DNA from: Nanobdellota archaeon
GTDB lineage: Archaea; Nanobdellota; Nanobdellia; Woesearchaeales; GCA-2686295
DNA length: 49,096 nt
Assembly (NCBI GenBank): GCA_018817005.1
Contig: JAHIUF010000067.1
Coordinates: 1 to 49,096, forward strand
Direction of reading: 5' to 3'
Part shown: piece by piece, positions 25,336 to 33,397 of the stretch
Layout of the letters: each line of letters begins with the position of its first letter
How positions within the stretch are numbered: the first letter of the stretch is position 1
Notes under the pieces: model-generated
Databases searched by the model: none
Told to the model about the DNA's origin: nothing
What the model saw: the letters and a program-made list of their open reading frames with translations, nothing else
Translations under genes and position numbers: made by a program

Positions 25336-26235
25336 ATGAAATGGTATCAGGAATTGGGTTTGAAAAAAAACCCCTTTGAAACAAACCCTTTTAAGTTAAA
25401 GGATTTAGATTCGCAGTTTTTAAAAGAACCGATAAAAGAACTTTTATACAGGGTCAATGCTGGTAACATGGTTTTAATAAGAGGATCTGAAGATAGTGGC
25501 AAGTCCTCGCTTCTGAAGATAATTATCGATAAATTCCAAGGTGAAGGAAAAGTTGTTTATCTGGATGGAAAGAACCTAAGTAAAAGAATAAACATAGAAA
25601 AAATTCTGACAAGAAATCAAGGTTTCATAAAGAATGTTTTTGGCAAAAAACCTGTGAATATGATACTGTTACTCGATAATGTTCAATATTTGAGTTCGAA
25701 AAACGCTGAGCGAATAAAATATTTTTATGATCAAAATTATTTAAAATCAGTAGTTTTTACAACCACAAACCAGTCGGGCGTTAAATTTCAAAAGAGTATA
25801 ATTGATAGGATTGGAAAAAGAATTATTGTGTTAAAAAAACCCTTGTTTAATGATGTTTTAAAAATCACTCAAGAAAGATTAAAATCAGAATTAATTCTAA
25901 ATACAGTTATTATTCGAGAGATATTTAAGATTTCAGATGAGAATCTCAAAGAACATTTAAGAAATTGCGAGGTTGTTTTATCACATCTCGTTAAAAAAGA
26001 TAAAGATTTTATATCTGTTGTTGAGTTAAAAAAATTATTTGATAAGAAAAAAATTTTGAAAAAAACGAAAGAAACGAGTATATCAGAAAAATGTGATTTT
26101 TGTGGAAAAAAACTTCAAAAAATAAAATCTTTTTGGAGGTGTCCTGATTGTGATACTTATTGCTTAAAATGTGGTGCAATAGTATCTCCTAAAGATAAAG
26201 TTTGCCCTTTATGTGGTGTAAACTTTTTGGAGTGA
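25336..26235 (+). CDS. ExeA/AAA_22-like ATPase with C-terminal zinc ribbons
   Basis: This 299-residue AAA+ ATPase opens WYQELGLKKNPFETNPF, the start typical of ExeA/TniB-like and archaeal ORC-like ATPases. Walker A reads GSEDSGKSS, with DSGK where GxGK is usual. Walker B is MILLLDNV. The last ~50 residues hold four CxxC knuckles (CDFC, CPDC, CLKC, CPLC), a double zinc ribbon. It follows the giant surface-protein gene by 64 bases with a GGTGA ribosome site and probably shares its transcript. A role in membrane-linked assembly or in DNA handling cannot be separated from sequence alone. Confidence 0.78.
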   Translation: MKWYQELGLKKNPFETNPFKLKDLDSQFLKEPIKELLYRVNAGNMVLIRGSEDSGKSSLLKIIIDKFQGEGKVVYLDGKNLSKRINIEKILTRNQGFIKNVFGKKPVNMILLLDNVQYLSSKNAERIKYFYDQNYLKSVVFTTTNQSGVKFQKSIIDRIGKRIIVLKKPLFNDVLKITQERLKSELILNTVIIREIFKISDENLKEHLRNCEVVLSHLVKKDKDFISVVELKKLFDKKKILKKTKETSISEKCDFCGKKLQKIKSFWRCPDCDTYCLKCGAIVSPKDKVCPLCGVNFLE

Positions 26236-26240
26236 GAAAA

Positions 26241-26951
26241 ATGACTTTAGAAAAAGATTTATGGTATAACAATGTTGGCTTTTACAATAATCCCTTTAGC
26301 ATTAAGCCTGCTGCTTTTCATGATGAGATTGTAGGGAATGAAGAAGAACTAAAAAAGATTAATGAAAACATTTCAACAGGTGCTGTTTGTTTAGTTACTG
26401 GTTCTTATGGTACTGGAAAAACAACTATTCTTAAAAGAATAATTCATCAATTTAAAGGTAAAAAAAGAGTTATTTATTTTAGTTGTAATAGAAAAGATAA
26501 AGAACTGAATTTCAACAAATTCTTAATAGAAAAAAGCTTTTTTCATAAACTCTTTAAAGTACGAGCCAAAAACATGATTTTGTTATTAGATGAAATACAA
26601 GACCTTTCAAAACATGAATCTGATGAACTTGTAAAGTTATATGAACAAAAGTTCATCTTTTCAATAGTTTTGGTATCGAAGAATGAAAAAAGACTTTCTT
26701 TTTCACCAAAATTAAAAAAGTTGATTGGTAAAAATATTTATGAACTTCGAAAGCTTTCACCTCAAACAACTATTCAGTTTGTCAGAAAAAGAATCGGGAG
26801 TTCTAAAATTTTATCAGATGTCATAATTAAGAGGATTTCAAAGTTGAATTCAAATCCTCGAGCCATACTCGAAAATTGTGAAGATGCATGCCTAATAGCA
26901 ATGAATGAAGGTTCTTCCAAGGTTCAATTAAAACATCTGAAAAAAATATGA
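26241..26951 (+). CDS. Second ExeA/AAA_22-like ATPase, tandem paralogue
   Basis: This 236-residue paralogue of the preceding ATPase opens WYNNVGFYNNPFSIKPAAF. Walker A is GSYGTGKTT and Walker B MILLLDEIQD, both canonical, unlike its neighbour. It lacks the zinc ribbons. The longest ORF begins at 26202 inside the previous gene, but ATG 26241, 5 bases after that gene's stop and preceded by GGAGTGAG, is the better start. The pair may form a mixed ring or a regulator-motor pair in which only this copy has a fully standard P-loop. Confidence 0.78.
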   Translation: MTLEKDLWYNNVGFYNNPFSIKPAAFHDEIVGNEEELKKINENISTGAVCLVTGSYGTGKTTILKRIIHQFKGKKRVIYFSCNRKDKELNFNKFLIEKSFFHKLFKVRAKNMILLLDEIQDLSKHESDELVKLYEQKFIFSIVLVSKNEKRLSFSPKLKKLIGKNIYELRKLSPQTTIQFVRKRIGSSKILSDVIIKRISKLNSNPRAILENCEDACLIAMNEGSSKVQLKHLKKI

Positions 26952-26980
26952 TTTTCCTTTTTTTGAAAAATTTTTTAAAT
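26952..26980 (+). terminator. T-rich terminator after the ATPase pair
   Basis: Two T-runs directly after the stop codon precede the promoter region of the phosphorylase gene. Confidence 0.45.
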
Positions 26981-27029
26981 AAAAGAGTTTATACACTAGT
27001 TTATAACGGATAGAAAGAGGGTGAAATGA

Positions 27030-28724
27030 ATGTTTAAAAACAAAACTGTTAATTTTAAGGATTTGCTAGTATCATATTTTAGCATGGAAATAGGCATACA
27101 TCCAAAAATACCTACTTATTCAGGCGGTCTTGGTGTTCTTGCGGGCGATATGCTTAGAAGTTGTGCTGATCTTGAATTGCCAGTAATAGGCGTTACTCTT
27201 CTTTATAAAAAAGGGTATTTCAAGCAAAAAATAAACAGTTCTGGAGAGCAGGTTGAAGAAGAAATGCATTGGAATCCTGAAGAATTCATGAAACTTTTTT
27301 CAAATAAAATAACTGTGAAGATGGAAGGACGAGATGTAAAAGTGCGAGCCTGGCTGTATGAAGTAAGGGGTGTTACTGGTCATGTTAATCCAATAATATT
27401 TTTAGATACTAACCTCCTTGAAAACTCTGAAGAAGACAGAAAAATAACCCAGCAATTATATGGTTCTGATGACAAGTATCGTTTGTCACAAGAAATAATT
27501 CTTGGAATTGGCGGTGTTAGGATGCTTGAAAGCCTTAAATGTAAAAATCTTAGAAAGTATCATATGAATGAAGGACACTCTGCATTATTAGGACTTGAAC
27601 TATATCAAAAACTTAAATCAACAAATTCAGATGCGATGGCTACTGTTCGTGAAAAATGTGTTTTCACAACTCACACACCAGTTCCTGCAGGGCATGACCA
27701 GTTTGATAAAACTTTAGCAGAACAAATGATTCCCGAGATGCTCACGGACGATATAAAAAATGAACTTTTTCTAAATGGAAAGTTGAACATGACTTTTCTC
27801 GGTCTTAGGTTTAGTGAATATATTAATGGTGTCGCAAAAAAACACGGTGAAGTATCAAGATCTATGTTTCCAGGATATCATATTGAATCAATAACTAACG
27901 GTATTCATTCGCAGTTTTGGACAACCTCTTCTTTAAGAAAACTATTTGACAAGTATTTAAAGGGCTGGGAGGGTGATCCTTTTAGTCTAAGATATGTGTT
28001 AAGCATTCCTAAAGAGGAAATCTGGCAAGCGCACATGGAAGCAAAGAGGCTACTAACTAATTTTGTTAATAAAAACTATGGTGTTGAGATGAACCCTGAT
28101 ATTTTTACAATCGGTTTTGCAAGAAGAGCTGCAACCTACAAAAGAGGAGACATGCTTTTTTCAGATATAGAGAGATTAATAAAAATTGCGAAAAAATCAA
28201 AAGGATTGCAAATAATTTACGCTGGAAAAGCTCATCCACGTGATTATGAGGGAAAACAATTAATAAAAAGAATTATTGAAAAAATGAACTCTGTAAAAGA
28301 TCAGATTAAAGTTTGTTATATGGAAAATTATGATATTGAAACTGCGCAAGTATTAATTCCAGGAGTTGATGTTTGGCTTAACACACCTATGCGCCCAAAA
28401 GAAGCATCTGGAACTTCAGGTATGAAAGCAGCACATAACGGTGTTCCGCACTTTTCAACTCTTGATGGCTGGTGGCTTGAAGGTCACATTGAAAATGTTA
28501 CTGGCTGGAGTATTGGATCTCACCCAATGATTTCCAAAGAAGCCAATCATGATGAGGACGTTGAAGATATGTACACAAAACTTGAATACATAATTATTCC
28601 TAAATTCTATGATGATCACAGTTCTTGGCTTGACATAATGAGGCATGCAATAGCAATTAATGGTTCTTTTTTCAATACTCACAGAATGGTACAGCAATAT
28701 GTACTAAATGCCTACTTCGAGTAG
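27030..28724 (+). CDS. Alpha-glucan (glycogen/maltodextrin) phosphorylase, short form
   Basis: This 564-residue GT35-family enzyme releases glucose 1-phosphate from alpha-1,4-glucan using phosphate and a pyridoxal phosphate cofactor. YFSMEIGIHPKIPTYSGGLG opens the catalytic core. HMNEGHSALLGLE, TTHTPVPAGHD and FARRAATYKR follow. The cofactor-binding segment EASGTSGMKAAHNG is near residue 460, with the lysine that should carry the cofactor. The length fits the short archaeal/bacterial AlgP type rather than the ~800-residue glycogen phosphorylase. A GAGGGTGA ribosome site lies upstream of ATG 27030. Its product could feed the GlgC and phosphomutase enzymes nearby, or be drawn from glycogen they make. 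The stop codon is inside a strong hairpin. Confidence 0.92.
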   Translation: MFKNKTVNFKDLLVSYFSMEIGIHPKIPTYSGGLGVLAGDMLRSCADLELPVIGVTLLYKKGYFKQKINSSGEQVEEEMHWNPEEFMKLFSNKITVKMEGRDVKVRAWLYEVRGVTGHVNPIIFLDTNLLENSEEDRKITQQLYGSDDKYRLSQEIILGIGGVRMLESLKCKNLRKYHMNEGHSALLGLELYQKLKSTNSDAMATVREKCVFTTHTPVPAGHDQFDKTLAEQMIPEMLTDDIKNELFLNGKLNMTFLGLRFSEYINGVAKKHGEVSRSMFPGYHIESITNGIHSQFWTTSSLRKLFDKYLKGWEGDPFSLRYVLSIPKEEIWQAHMEAKRLLTNFVNKNYGVEMNPDIFTIGFARRAATYKRGDMLFSDIERLIKIAKKSKGLQIIYAGKAHPRDYEGKQLIKRIIEKMNSVKDQIKVCYMENYDIETAQVLIPGVDVWLNTPMRPKEASGTSGMKAAHNGVPHFSTLDGWWLEGHIENVTGWSIGSHPMISKEANHDEDVEDMYTKLEYIIIPKFYDDHSSWLDIMRHAIAINGSFFNTHRMVQQYVLNAYFE

Positions 28725-28870
28725 GCATGTACATATTGGGCGCTAGAAATCTTTGATTTCTTCGCACAACAATACGTGCTCAATGCTTATTTTGAATAAG
28801 TCTTTGAACTTATTGAGTGCCAAAAATATTTTTTATTTTTGAGCACAACAATATGTTTTGAATAGGTAAA
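28692..28870 (+). repeat. Three diverged copies of the phosphorylase 3' end with hairpins
   Basis: The gene ends QQYVLNAYFE-TAG (from 28692). A second copy at 28764-28799 reads AQQYVLNAYFE-TAA, and a third at 28843-28863 reads AQQYVLN. Eight of the ten codons of QQYVLNAYFE differ between copies 1 and 2, all silently. Hairpins: 28695-28738 (10 bp outer, 7 bp inner), 28745-28761 (7 bp), 28786-28800 (6 bp) and 28817-28846 (11 bp with one bulge). Copy 2 is in frame with copy 1 across the TAG: 24 sense codons lie between the TAG and the TAA. Confidence 0.75.
28695..28738 (+). terminator. Strong hairpin spanning the phosphorylase stop codon
   Basis: CAATATGTAC pairs with GTACATATTG, and inside it TGCCTAC pairs with GTAGGCA around a TTCGA loop that ends next to the TAG. 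It may protect the 3' end, slow termination or modulate stop-codon reading. It is not followed by a T-run. Confidence 0.5.
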
Positions 28871-28974
28871 ATTTGTTTTTTAAAATATACAAATATATAC
28901 AAAACGTGTTTTAAGAAATTTACATGTGTTAAACATATATATTCATTTCACTATTGTATATATTGGAGAAGAAA

Positions 28975-29994
28975 ATGACTGCTGCCATTGATAAAACACT
29001 TTATGATGTTCTTGAAATAAGCCCGCGAGCGACAAAACCAGTAATTGAAGCAGCATATAAAACACTTATAAAAAAATATCATCCCGACAAAAACAAAGGT
29101 GATGAAAGAATTGCAAAAACACTAAACGAAGCAAAAACAATTCTTCTAAATGACAATAAACGAAAGGGATATGATAAAGAAAGACAAACATTTGAAGGAA
29201 AAATAATAAATAACTATCAAATACTTGAAAGAATTACAGAAGGACGATATGGTGATATCTATAAAGGCGAACACTTAATTCTAAAATCTCCTGTATGCAT
29301 CAAACACTGCAAAAATATATCTCCTCAAGACACCGACTTGTTTTTTTCAGAAGCAAAGGTTATGTGGAACTTAAGACACTATGGGGTGCCAATAGTTAGA
29401 GATTTTTTTAAATTTGAAGATGGGACGCCCGGCATTGTTATGAGTTATATAAACGGTCCAACACTCGAAAAAATTGTTGAGAAAAACAAACAACTGGATC
29501 CAGAACACGTTATGTGGATTGCAGAACGAACAGCAAACATACTCAAATATCTTCATTATAATGGTGTGATTCATGGAGATGTTAAGCCAGCAAACATAAT
29601 AATACAGCCCGAAAATCACATGCTTGTTTTAGTTGATTATGGGTTTGCATCAATAATACCACGCGAACTTGAAGATGTTAAAGGTGCAACTCTTTATTAT
29701 TCTGCACCAGAACAAAGATCAGGAAACATAATTCTTCCAGAATCAGATTTCTATTCCTTAGGCATGACCATGGTTTATTCTTTAGGTGGTAATGTCAAAA
29801 CAAGAACATTACCTGAAAAAATACCCGAACCAATCTGTGACCTAATTGAATGGCTTACAGAAAGAGACGTAGATAATAGACCACACTGGGATTATGAGGA
29901 TCTTTGTGAAGAAATAATTGATGTTAGAAAGCAAGTCTTTGGAAGAACAAGATCAAAAATGAAGCCAATACCAGGCTTTGAAATGGAGGGATAA
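28975..29994 (+). CDS. J-domain/Ser-Thr protein kinase fusion
   Basis: This 339-residue protein has an N-terminal DnaJ J-domain (about residues 8-72, with LYDVLEISPRA and the HPDK loop that stimulates Hsp70) joined to a protein kinase. The kinase has a degenerate glycine loop (ITEGRYGDIYKG), the ATP lysine in CIKHCK, a catalytic loop HGDVKPANI (G in place of the usual R), DYGFA (DFG variant) and SAPEQ. All residues needed for catalysis seem present. A CATATATATT box near 28935 and a TTGGAG ribosome site support ATG 28975 over the in-frame 28954. It leads a tight operon with a vWA protein and a pyruvate-kinase-like enzyme. It may phosphorylate proteins brought by Hsp70 or by the vWA partner. 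Confidence 0.88.
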   Translation: MTAAIDKTLYDVLEISPRATKPVIEAAYKTLIKKYHPDKNKGDERIAKTLNEAKTILLNDNKRKGYDKERQTFEGKIINNYQILERITEGRYGDIYKGEHLILKSPVCIKHCKNISPQDTDLFFSEAKVMWNLRHYGVPIVRDFFKFEDGTPGIVMSYINGPTLEKIVEKNKQLDPEHVMWIAERTANILKYLHYNGVIHGDVKPANIIIQPENHMLVLVDYGFASIIPRELEDVKGATLYYSAPEQRSGNIILPESDFYSLGMTMVYSLGGNVKTRTLPEKIPEPICDLIEWLTERDVDNRPHWDYEDLCEEIIDVRKQVFGRTRSKMKPIPGFEMEG

Positions 29995-29996
29995 AA

Positions 29997-30926
29997 ATGT
30001 CTGAATCAGGTGATTATAACCCTGGACCGTGGCGAGGGCACGATTTTGGCTCTGCCAGAAAAACATATGACGCGCACGTAGGAAGAAGCTATAGCGTAGC
30101 GAAGTCGCAGAAAAAAACAATAAAAGATGTTGTTGAACCAACATTGAAAACCAACAGCAAATCGCCATTGGTTATTGCTTGTGATGTTACGGGTTCAATG
30201 GGTTCCTGGCCTGCAACAATCTTTTCAAAACTACCATACCTCGACTTGGAAGGAAAAGAATATCTTGGTCCTTCAATGGAGATAAGTTTTGCAGCAGTAG
30301 GAGATGCTTATTGTGATGACTATCCATTGCAAGTAAGACCTTTTGCTGGGGGAAAAGACCTTGAAAACAGGTTGAAAGAATTAATAATTGAAGGTGGCGG
30401 CGGTGGAACTGCTCAGGAAAGTTATGAACTTGCAGCAATGTATTACGCAAATAATGTAGATATGCCAAGAGCTAAGAACAAGCCAATATTTATCTATATC
30501 GGTGATGAAGGGTTTTATGACTTTGTGAATAGTGACCAAGTTAAAAAACACTCATACGTTACTATGAGCTCAAGAACGAGTGGTAAAAAAGCATTTGAAA
30601 ACTTAAAAAAGAAATATTCGGTGTATCTTATAAGAAAGCCTTATGAAACAGGCAGAGGTAATGGTTTAAGTGTTATGGACCAGCGTATTTATGACCAATG
30701 GGCAGAGGTTCTTGGAGCAGACCATATAACGATGCTTCCAGAAGCAAGTCGTGTCGTTGATGTAATCTTTGGAATACTTGCGAAAGAGACTGAAAGAATT
30801 GATTATTTTCACGATGAGTTGAAAGGACGACAGACAGACGCACAGGTTAGTACTGTTTTGAAATCTCTTAAGCCAATACACGGAGGTCTCATAACAGAGG
30901 ATAGTAGGCTTATAAGAGGCCTTTAG
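29997..30926 (+). CDS. von Willebrand factor A domain protein
   Basis: This 309-residue soluble protein begins 2 bases after the kinase stop, with GGAGGG just upstream. The vWA metal site is clear: DVTGSMG (DxxGSxG variant) at about residue 63, a glycine run GGGGGTAQES that should carry the MIDAS threonine, and IYIGDEG for the third metal loop. No signal peptide or membrane helix is visible, so it acts inside the cell. The N-terminal 40 residues are glycine/tyrosine-rich (GPWRGHDFGSARKTYDAHVG). Cytosolic vWA proteins usually scaffold protein complexes; the linked kinase is its natural partner or modifier. Confidence 0.85.
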   Translation: MSESGDYNPGPWRGHDFGSARKTYDAHVGRSYSVAKSQKKTIKDVVEPTLKTNSKSPLVIACDVTGSMGSWPATIFSKLPYLDLEGKEYLGPSMEISFAAVGDAYCDDYPLQVRPFAGGKDLENRLKELIIEGGGGGTAQESYELAAMYYANNVDMPRAKNKPIFIYIGDEGFYDFVNSDQVKKHSYVTMSSRTSGKKAFENLKKKYSVYLIRKPYETGRGNGLSVMDQRIYDQWAEVLGADHITMLPEASRVVDVIFGILAKETERIDYFHDELKGRQTDAQVSTVLKSLKPIHGGLITEDSRLIRGL

Positions 30927-30938
30927 AGGTGGTAAATT

Positions 30939-31874
30939 ATGAAAGACTTGGAATTATTAGTAACTCTTTGGCCAAGTTTTCTTCATTTTGAGGAATTCGC
31001 CAAAGATGATAGGCTTGCAGGAATCAGACTTAATACAGCGATGGTTAAAAGTTTTGAACTGGATGATGAGTTTAAAAAAGCAAATGATATTAAGGGTACA
31101 GTTCCTTTATGGTTTGACATAAAAGGTACACAGTTAAGAATCACCGAAGTCTATCCCACAAAAGACCATTTAGAATTAACCCTTAATCATCCAATAGATG
31201 TTCAAACGCCTTCAGGAGTGCTTTTCAAAGCAGGGGCAGATTACGCTATGCTTAAAGAGGTTGTTGATGGCAACCACTTGATATTTGACGGCGGTCCTGA
31301 ATACATGGTTTATGAGGGTGAATCTTTACATATTAGACATCCAAGTCTTGAAGTTAAAGGTCCGATTTTTCTTGATTATGAGATTGAAAAGATTGAAAAA
31401 GCAAAAAAAGCAGGTTTTACAAAGTTCTTTTTGTCATATGCTGAGAGCAAAAAAGCTATTGATGAATTTAGAAGTTATGTTGGAAAAGAATCTGAAATAA
31501 TTGCGAAGATTGAGAATAAGAAAGGTCTTGAATACGTTGCTAGTGAGTTCAAGCCCGAGCCAAATCTTTCACTCATGGCAGCAAGAGGCGATCTCTATGT
31601 CGAGGTCGATAAGCCTCATCACATGTTGGACGCGCTGAAATTGATTGTTCAAAAAGATCCGAGAGCCTATGTTGGTTCAAGAATTCTTTTGTCCATTATC
31701 AATCAGCCCGTTCCTTCATGTGCTGATCTTTCAGATGTTGCATGGCTTTATGATATTGGTTATAAGCGTATGCTTCTTTGTGATGAACTTTGCTTAAAAG
31801 GTGATCTTCTTGGAGTGGCTGTTAATGTTTTTGATCATTTTAGGAATAGTTATGCTAAAGAAAAATTATTTTAA
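30939..31874 (+). CDS. Short pyruvate-kinase-like enzyme in the kinase-vWA operon
   Basis: This 311-residue protein matches pyruvate kinase along its catalytic part: VTLWPS near the start, GIRLNTA, WFDIKGTQLRI, an intervening beta domain, IIAKIENKKGLE, LMAARGDLYVEV, SRILLSIINQPVPSCADLSDV. The catalytic lysine (AKIEN), metal-binding glutamate and aspartate, and the substrate arginine (IRLN) appear kept. The threonine of the family TQMLESM segment is replaced by serine in SRILLSI. The ~150-residue C-terminal allosteric domain is absent. A GAGGTGG ribosome site lies 6 bases ahead of ATG 30939. It may be a divergent pyruvate kinase or a relative with another phosphate or enol substrate. Confidence 0.72.
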   Translation: MKDLELLVTLWPSFLHFEEFAKDDRLAGIRLNTAMVKSFELDDEFKKANDIKGTVPLWFDIKGTQLRITEVYPTKDHLELTLNHPIDVQTPSGVLFKAGADYAMLKEVVDGNHLIFDGGPEYMVYEGESLHIRHPSLEVKGPIFLDYEIEKIEKAKKAGFTKFFLSYAESKKAIDEFRSYVGKESEIIAKIENKKGLEYVASEFKPEPNLSLMAARGDLYVEVDKPHHMLDALKLIVQKDPRAYVGSRILLSIINQPVPSCADLSDVAWLYDIGYKRMLLCDELCLKGDLLGVAVNVFDHFRNSYAKEKLF

Positions 31875-31891
31875 TTTTTTTTAATTTTTTT
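31874..31891. terminator. Bidirectional T/A-rich terminator
   Basis: Two T-runs lie in the 17-base gap between the convergent pyruvate-kinase-like and kinase-like genes. Confidence 0.5.
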
Positions 31892-32458
31892 TTAAATATA
31901 TTTGTCTTCTTCGAAATCTTTTTCACTACAGAATATATCTTTTAATCCCATAAGGTCTACGTGTTTATCTAATGCAAATCTTCCTTTGTCAAAACGTTCT
32001 CTTATTCTTGCAAACCCTATGTCTATCATTGTTGCTTTGGAAAAATCTGGAGACACAACTATGTTTAGTTTTCTTATGTCGAGACCTGCAATGCCTAATC
32101 CATGCAATTCTCTTATTGTTTCTATTATCTGGTCTGTTAGTCTTGGACTCCCTATTTTATAAGGAAAATCTTCTACAGTTTTTCCTGGTGCGTATTCTTT
32201 TAGTATTGCTATATGGTTTTGTTTTATTTCGTATTGTTCTACTAGCTTTGTTATTCCTTGAACGTCTTTTGCTTTTAATAGTATTCTTGTTTCGTTTTCT
32301 ATTCCATATTTTTGAATGTTTTGATCTAGTTCTCCCACTTTTAGTATGTATAGGTTGTTCTTTCTTTCTACTTTGAACACCGCTGATACTCCGTAATCAT
32401 ATTTTTTTAGAATTTCAAGATTTGAATCAAAGCATGTTATGAGTTCTTTATATTCCAT
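31892..32458 (-). CDS. Small protein-kinase-fold phosphotransferase
   Basis: This 188-residue protein is a compact member of the kinase-like superfamily (compare RIO, Bud32 and lipopolysaccharide kinases). LYILKVGE carries the likely ATP lysine. The catalytic loop reads HGLGIAGLDIRKLNI, with D, K and N in HxD-type positions, and MIDIGFA replaces DFG. It has no activation segment or C-lobe beyond that. A TTTATAAA box at 32481-32488 is about 27 bases before the ATG, suiting a leaderless mRNA. It converges on the J-kinase/vWA operon and so may be part of the same system, though it has its own promoter. Its substrate (protein, sugar or small molecule) is unknown. Confidence 0.75.
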   Translation of the reverse strand: MEYKELITCFDSNLEILKKYDYGVSAVFKVERKNNLYILKVGELDQNIQKYGIENETRILLKAKDVQGITKLVEQYEIKQNHIAILKEYAPGKTVEDFPYKIGSPRLTDQIIETIRELHGLGIAGLDIRKLNIVVSPDFSKATMIDIGFARIRERFDKGRFALDKHVDLMGLKDIFCSEKDFEEDKYI

Positions 32459-32583
32459 ACACTTTTTAAGTTGATTTGAGTTTATAAACTTTTCGTTTTT
32501 AACTACTATTAAATGGTAAAAAAAAATCCATTTTTATGAAAATCTTTAAAAAGGATTATTGTCTAAGTTTGATAAATAACGCT

Positions 32584-32600
32584 TTGGAGGTGTTAAATTG
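32584..32600 (+). promoter_or_regulatory. Full-strength ribosome site fixing a TTG start
   Basis: GGAGGTG at 32586-32592 sits 5 bases before TTG 32598. It is the best anti-16S match I saw near a start and makes the TTG start convincing. Confidence 0.75.
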
Positions 32601-33377
32601 AAAAAAATATTTGTATTAGTGTTGTGCCTTTTGCTGTTGACAACAACTGTTTTGGCACAAGAACAACGAGGTACGGACAACGAACCACAGCAAGGTGCTG
32701 ATGTGACTGGAGGAGAAGTTGTTCCTGAATCTGAATTAATTAGTGCTGAGTCGGAAGTAGAGAATGAAGATGAAATACAAGGAGAAGCACAAATGTTGAC
32801 TCGAGAACAGATGAAAACAAATGTGGATCGTGTGCAAGTAGGTGAAATGCTTCGAGAAAGAATTGTTGCAAGAGCAGGTTCCCCAGAAGAACTAAAAGAA
32901 ATGGTTCAAATGCGAATGCAAGAGATGAATCAAGAAATGGTGAATGTGGGTGCAAAGCAAAAAGAAATGTATGAAAATCAAAACAAGGTAAGGCTTGCTG
33001 TTCACTCATTTCTCGCAATGGAAAATCTCACAGGTGGAATTGGAAAACAAGTTTCTGAAATTGCAAGAAACTTTGATAATTCTATAGAAAAAACAATACA
33101 AGCAGAAGAGAAAATAGAGAAAAGAAGTGGTTTTGCAAAGTTTTTTATCGGTGGAGATAAAAAAGCCGCTGAAGAATTAGAGACGCAAGTTGTGCAGAAC
33201 AAAGAAAAAATCCAAGAACTAAAACAGCTTAGTGAAGAATGCACTGATTGTGATGAGGCTGTAAAAGAAATGATGCAAGAACAAATCCAAAACATGGATG
33301 AAGAACAAATTCGATTAGAAAGTCTTGCAACAACCCAAAAATCTAAGAAAGGTTTACTTGGTTGGATTTGGAAATAA
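32598..33377 (+). CDS. Secreted glutamate-rich coiled-coil protein of DPANN type
   Basis: This 259-residue protein starts with TTG. A signal peptide (KKIFVLVLCLLLLTTTVLAQ) precedes an acidic low-complexity stretch. A long helical part rich in E, Q and M follows (MVQMRMQEMNQEMVNVGAKQ), then ENLTGGIGKQVSEIARNFDN, EKIEKRSGFAKFFIGGDKKA, and a C-terminal basic aromatic tail (SKKGLLGWIWK). I associate this layout with uncharacterised conserved proteins of small DPANN archaea. Two cysteines (ECTDCDE) could form a disulfide. The role is unknown; an envelope-associated helical protein is likely. Confidence 0.75.
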   Translation: MKKIFVLVLCLLLLTTTVLAQEQRGTDNEPQQGADVTGGEVVPESELISAESEVENEDEIQGEAQMLTREQMKTNVDRVQVGEMLRERIVARAGSPEELKEMVQMRMQEMNQEMVNVGAKQKEMYENQNKVRLAVHSFLAMENLTGGIGKQVSEIARNFDNSIEKTIQAEEKIEKRSGFAKFFIGGDKKAAEELETQVVQNKEKIQELKQLSEECTDCDEAVKEMMQEQIQNMDEEQIRLESLATTQKSKKGLLGWIWK

Positions 33378-33384
33378 ATATTCG

Positions 33385-33397
33385 TTTTTTTTTTTTT
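33385..33397 (+). terminator. T-run terminator
   Basis: Thirteen T in a row follow the coiled-coil gene's stop codon, with a small CAAAG/CTTTG hairpin just beyond. Confidence 0.55.

Noticed and set aside
28722-28724. TAG as a recoded (pyrrolysine) codon
   Set aside because: No Pyl genes are in the window and TAG ends other genes normally (for example at 2220-2222 and 30924-30926). Kept only as a lower-interest readthrough question.
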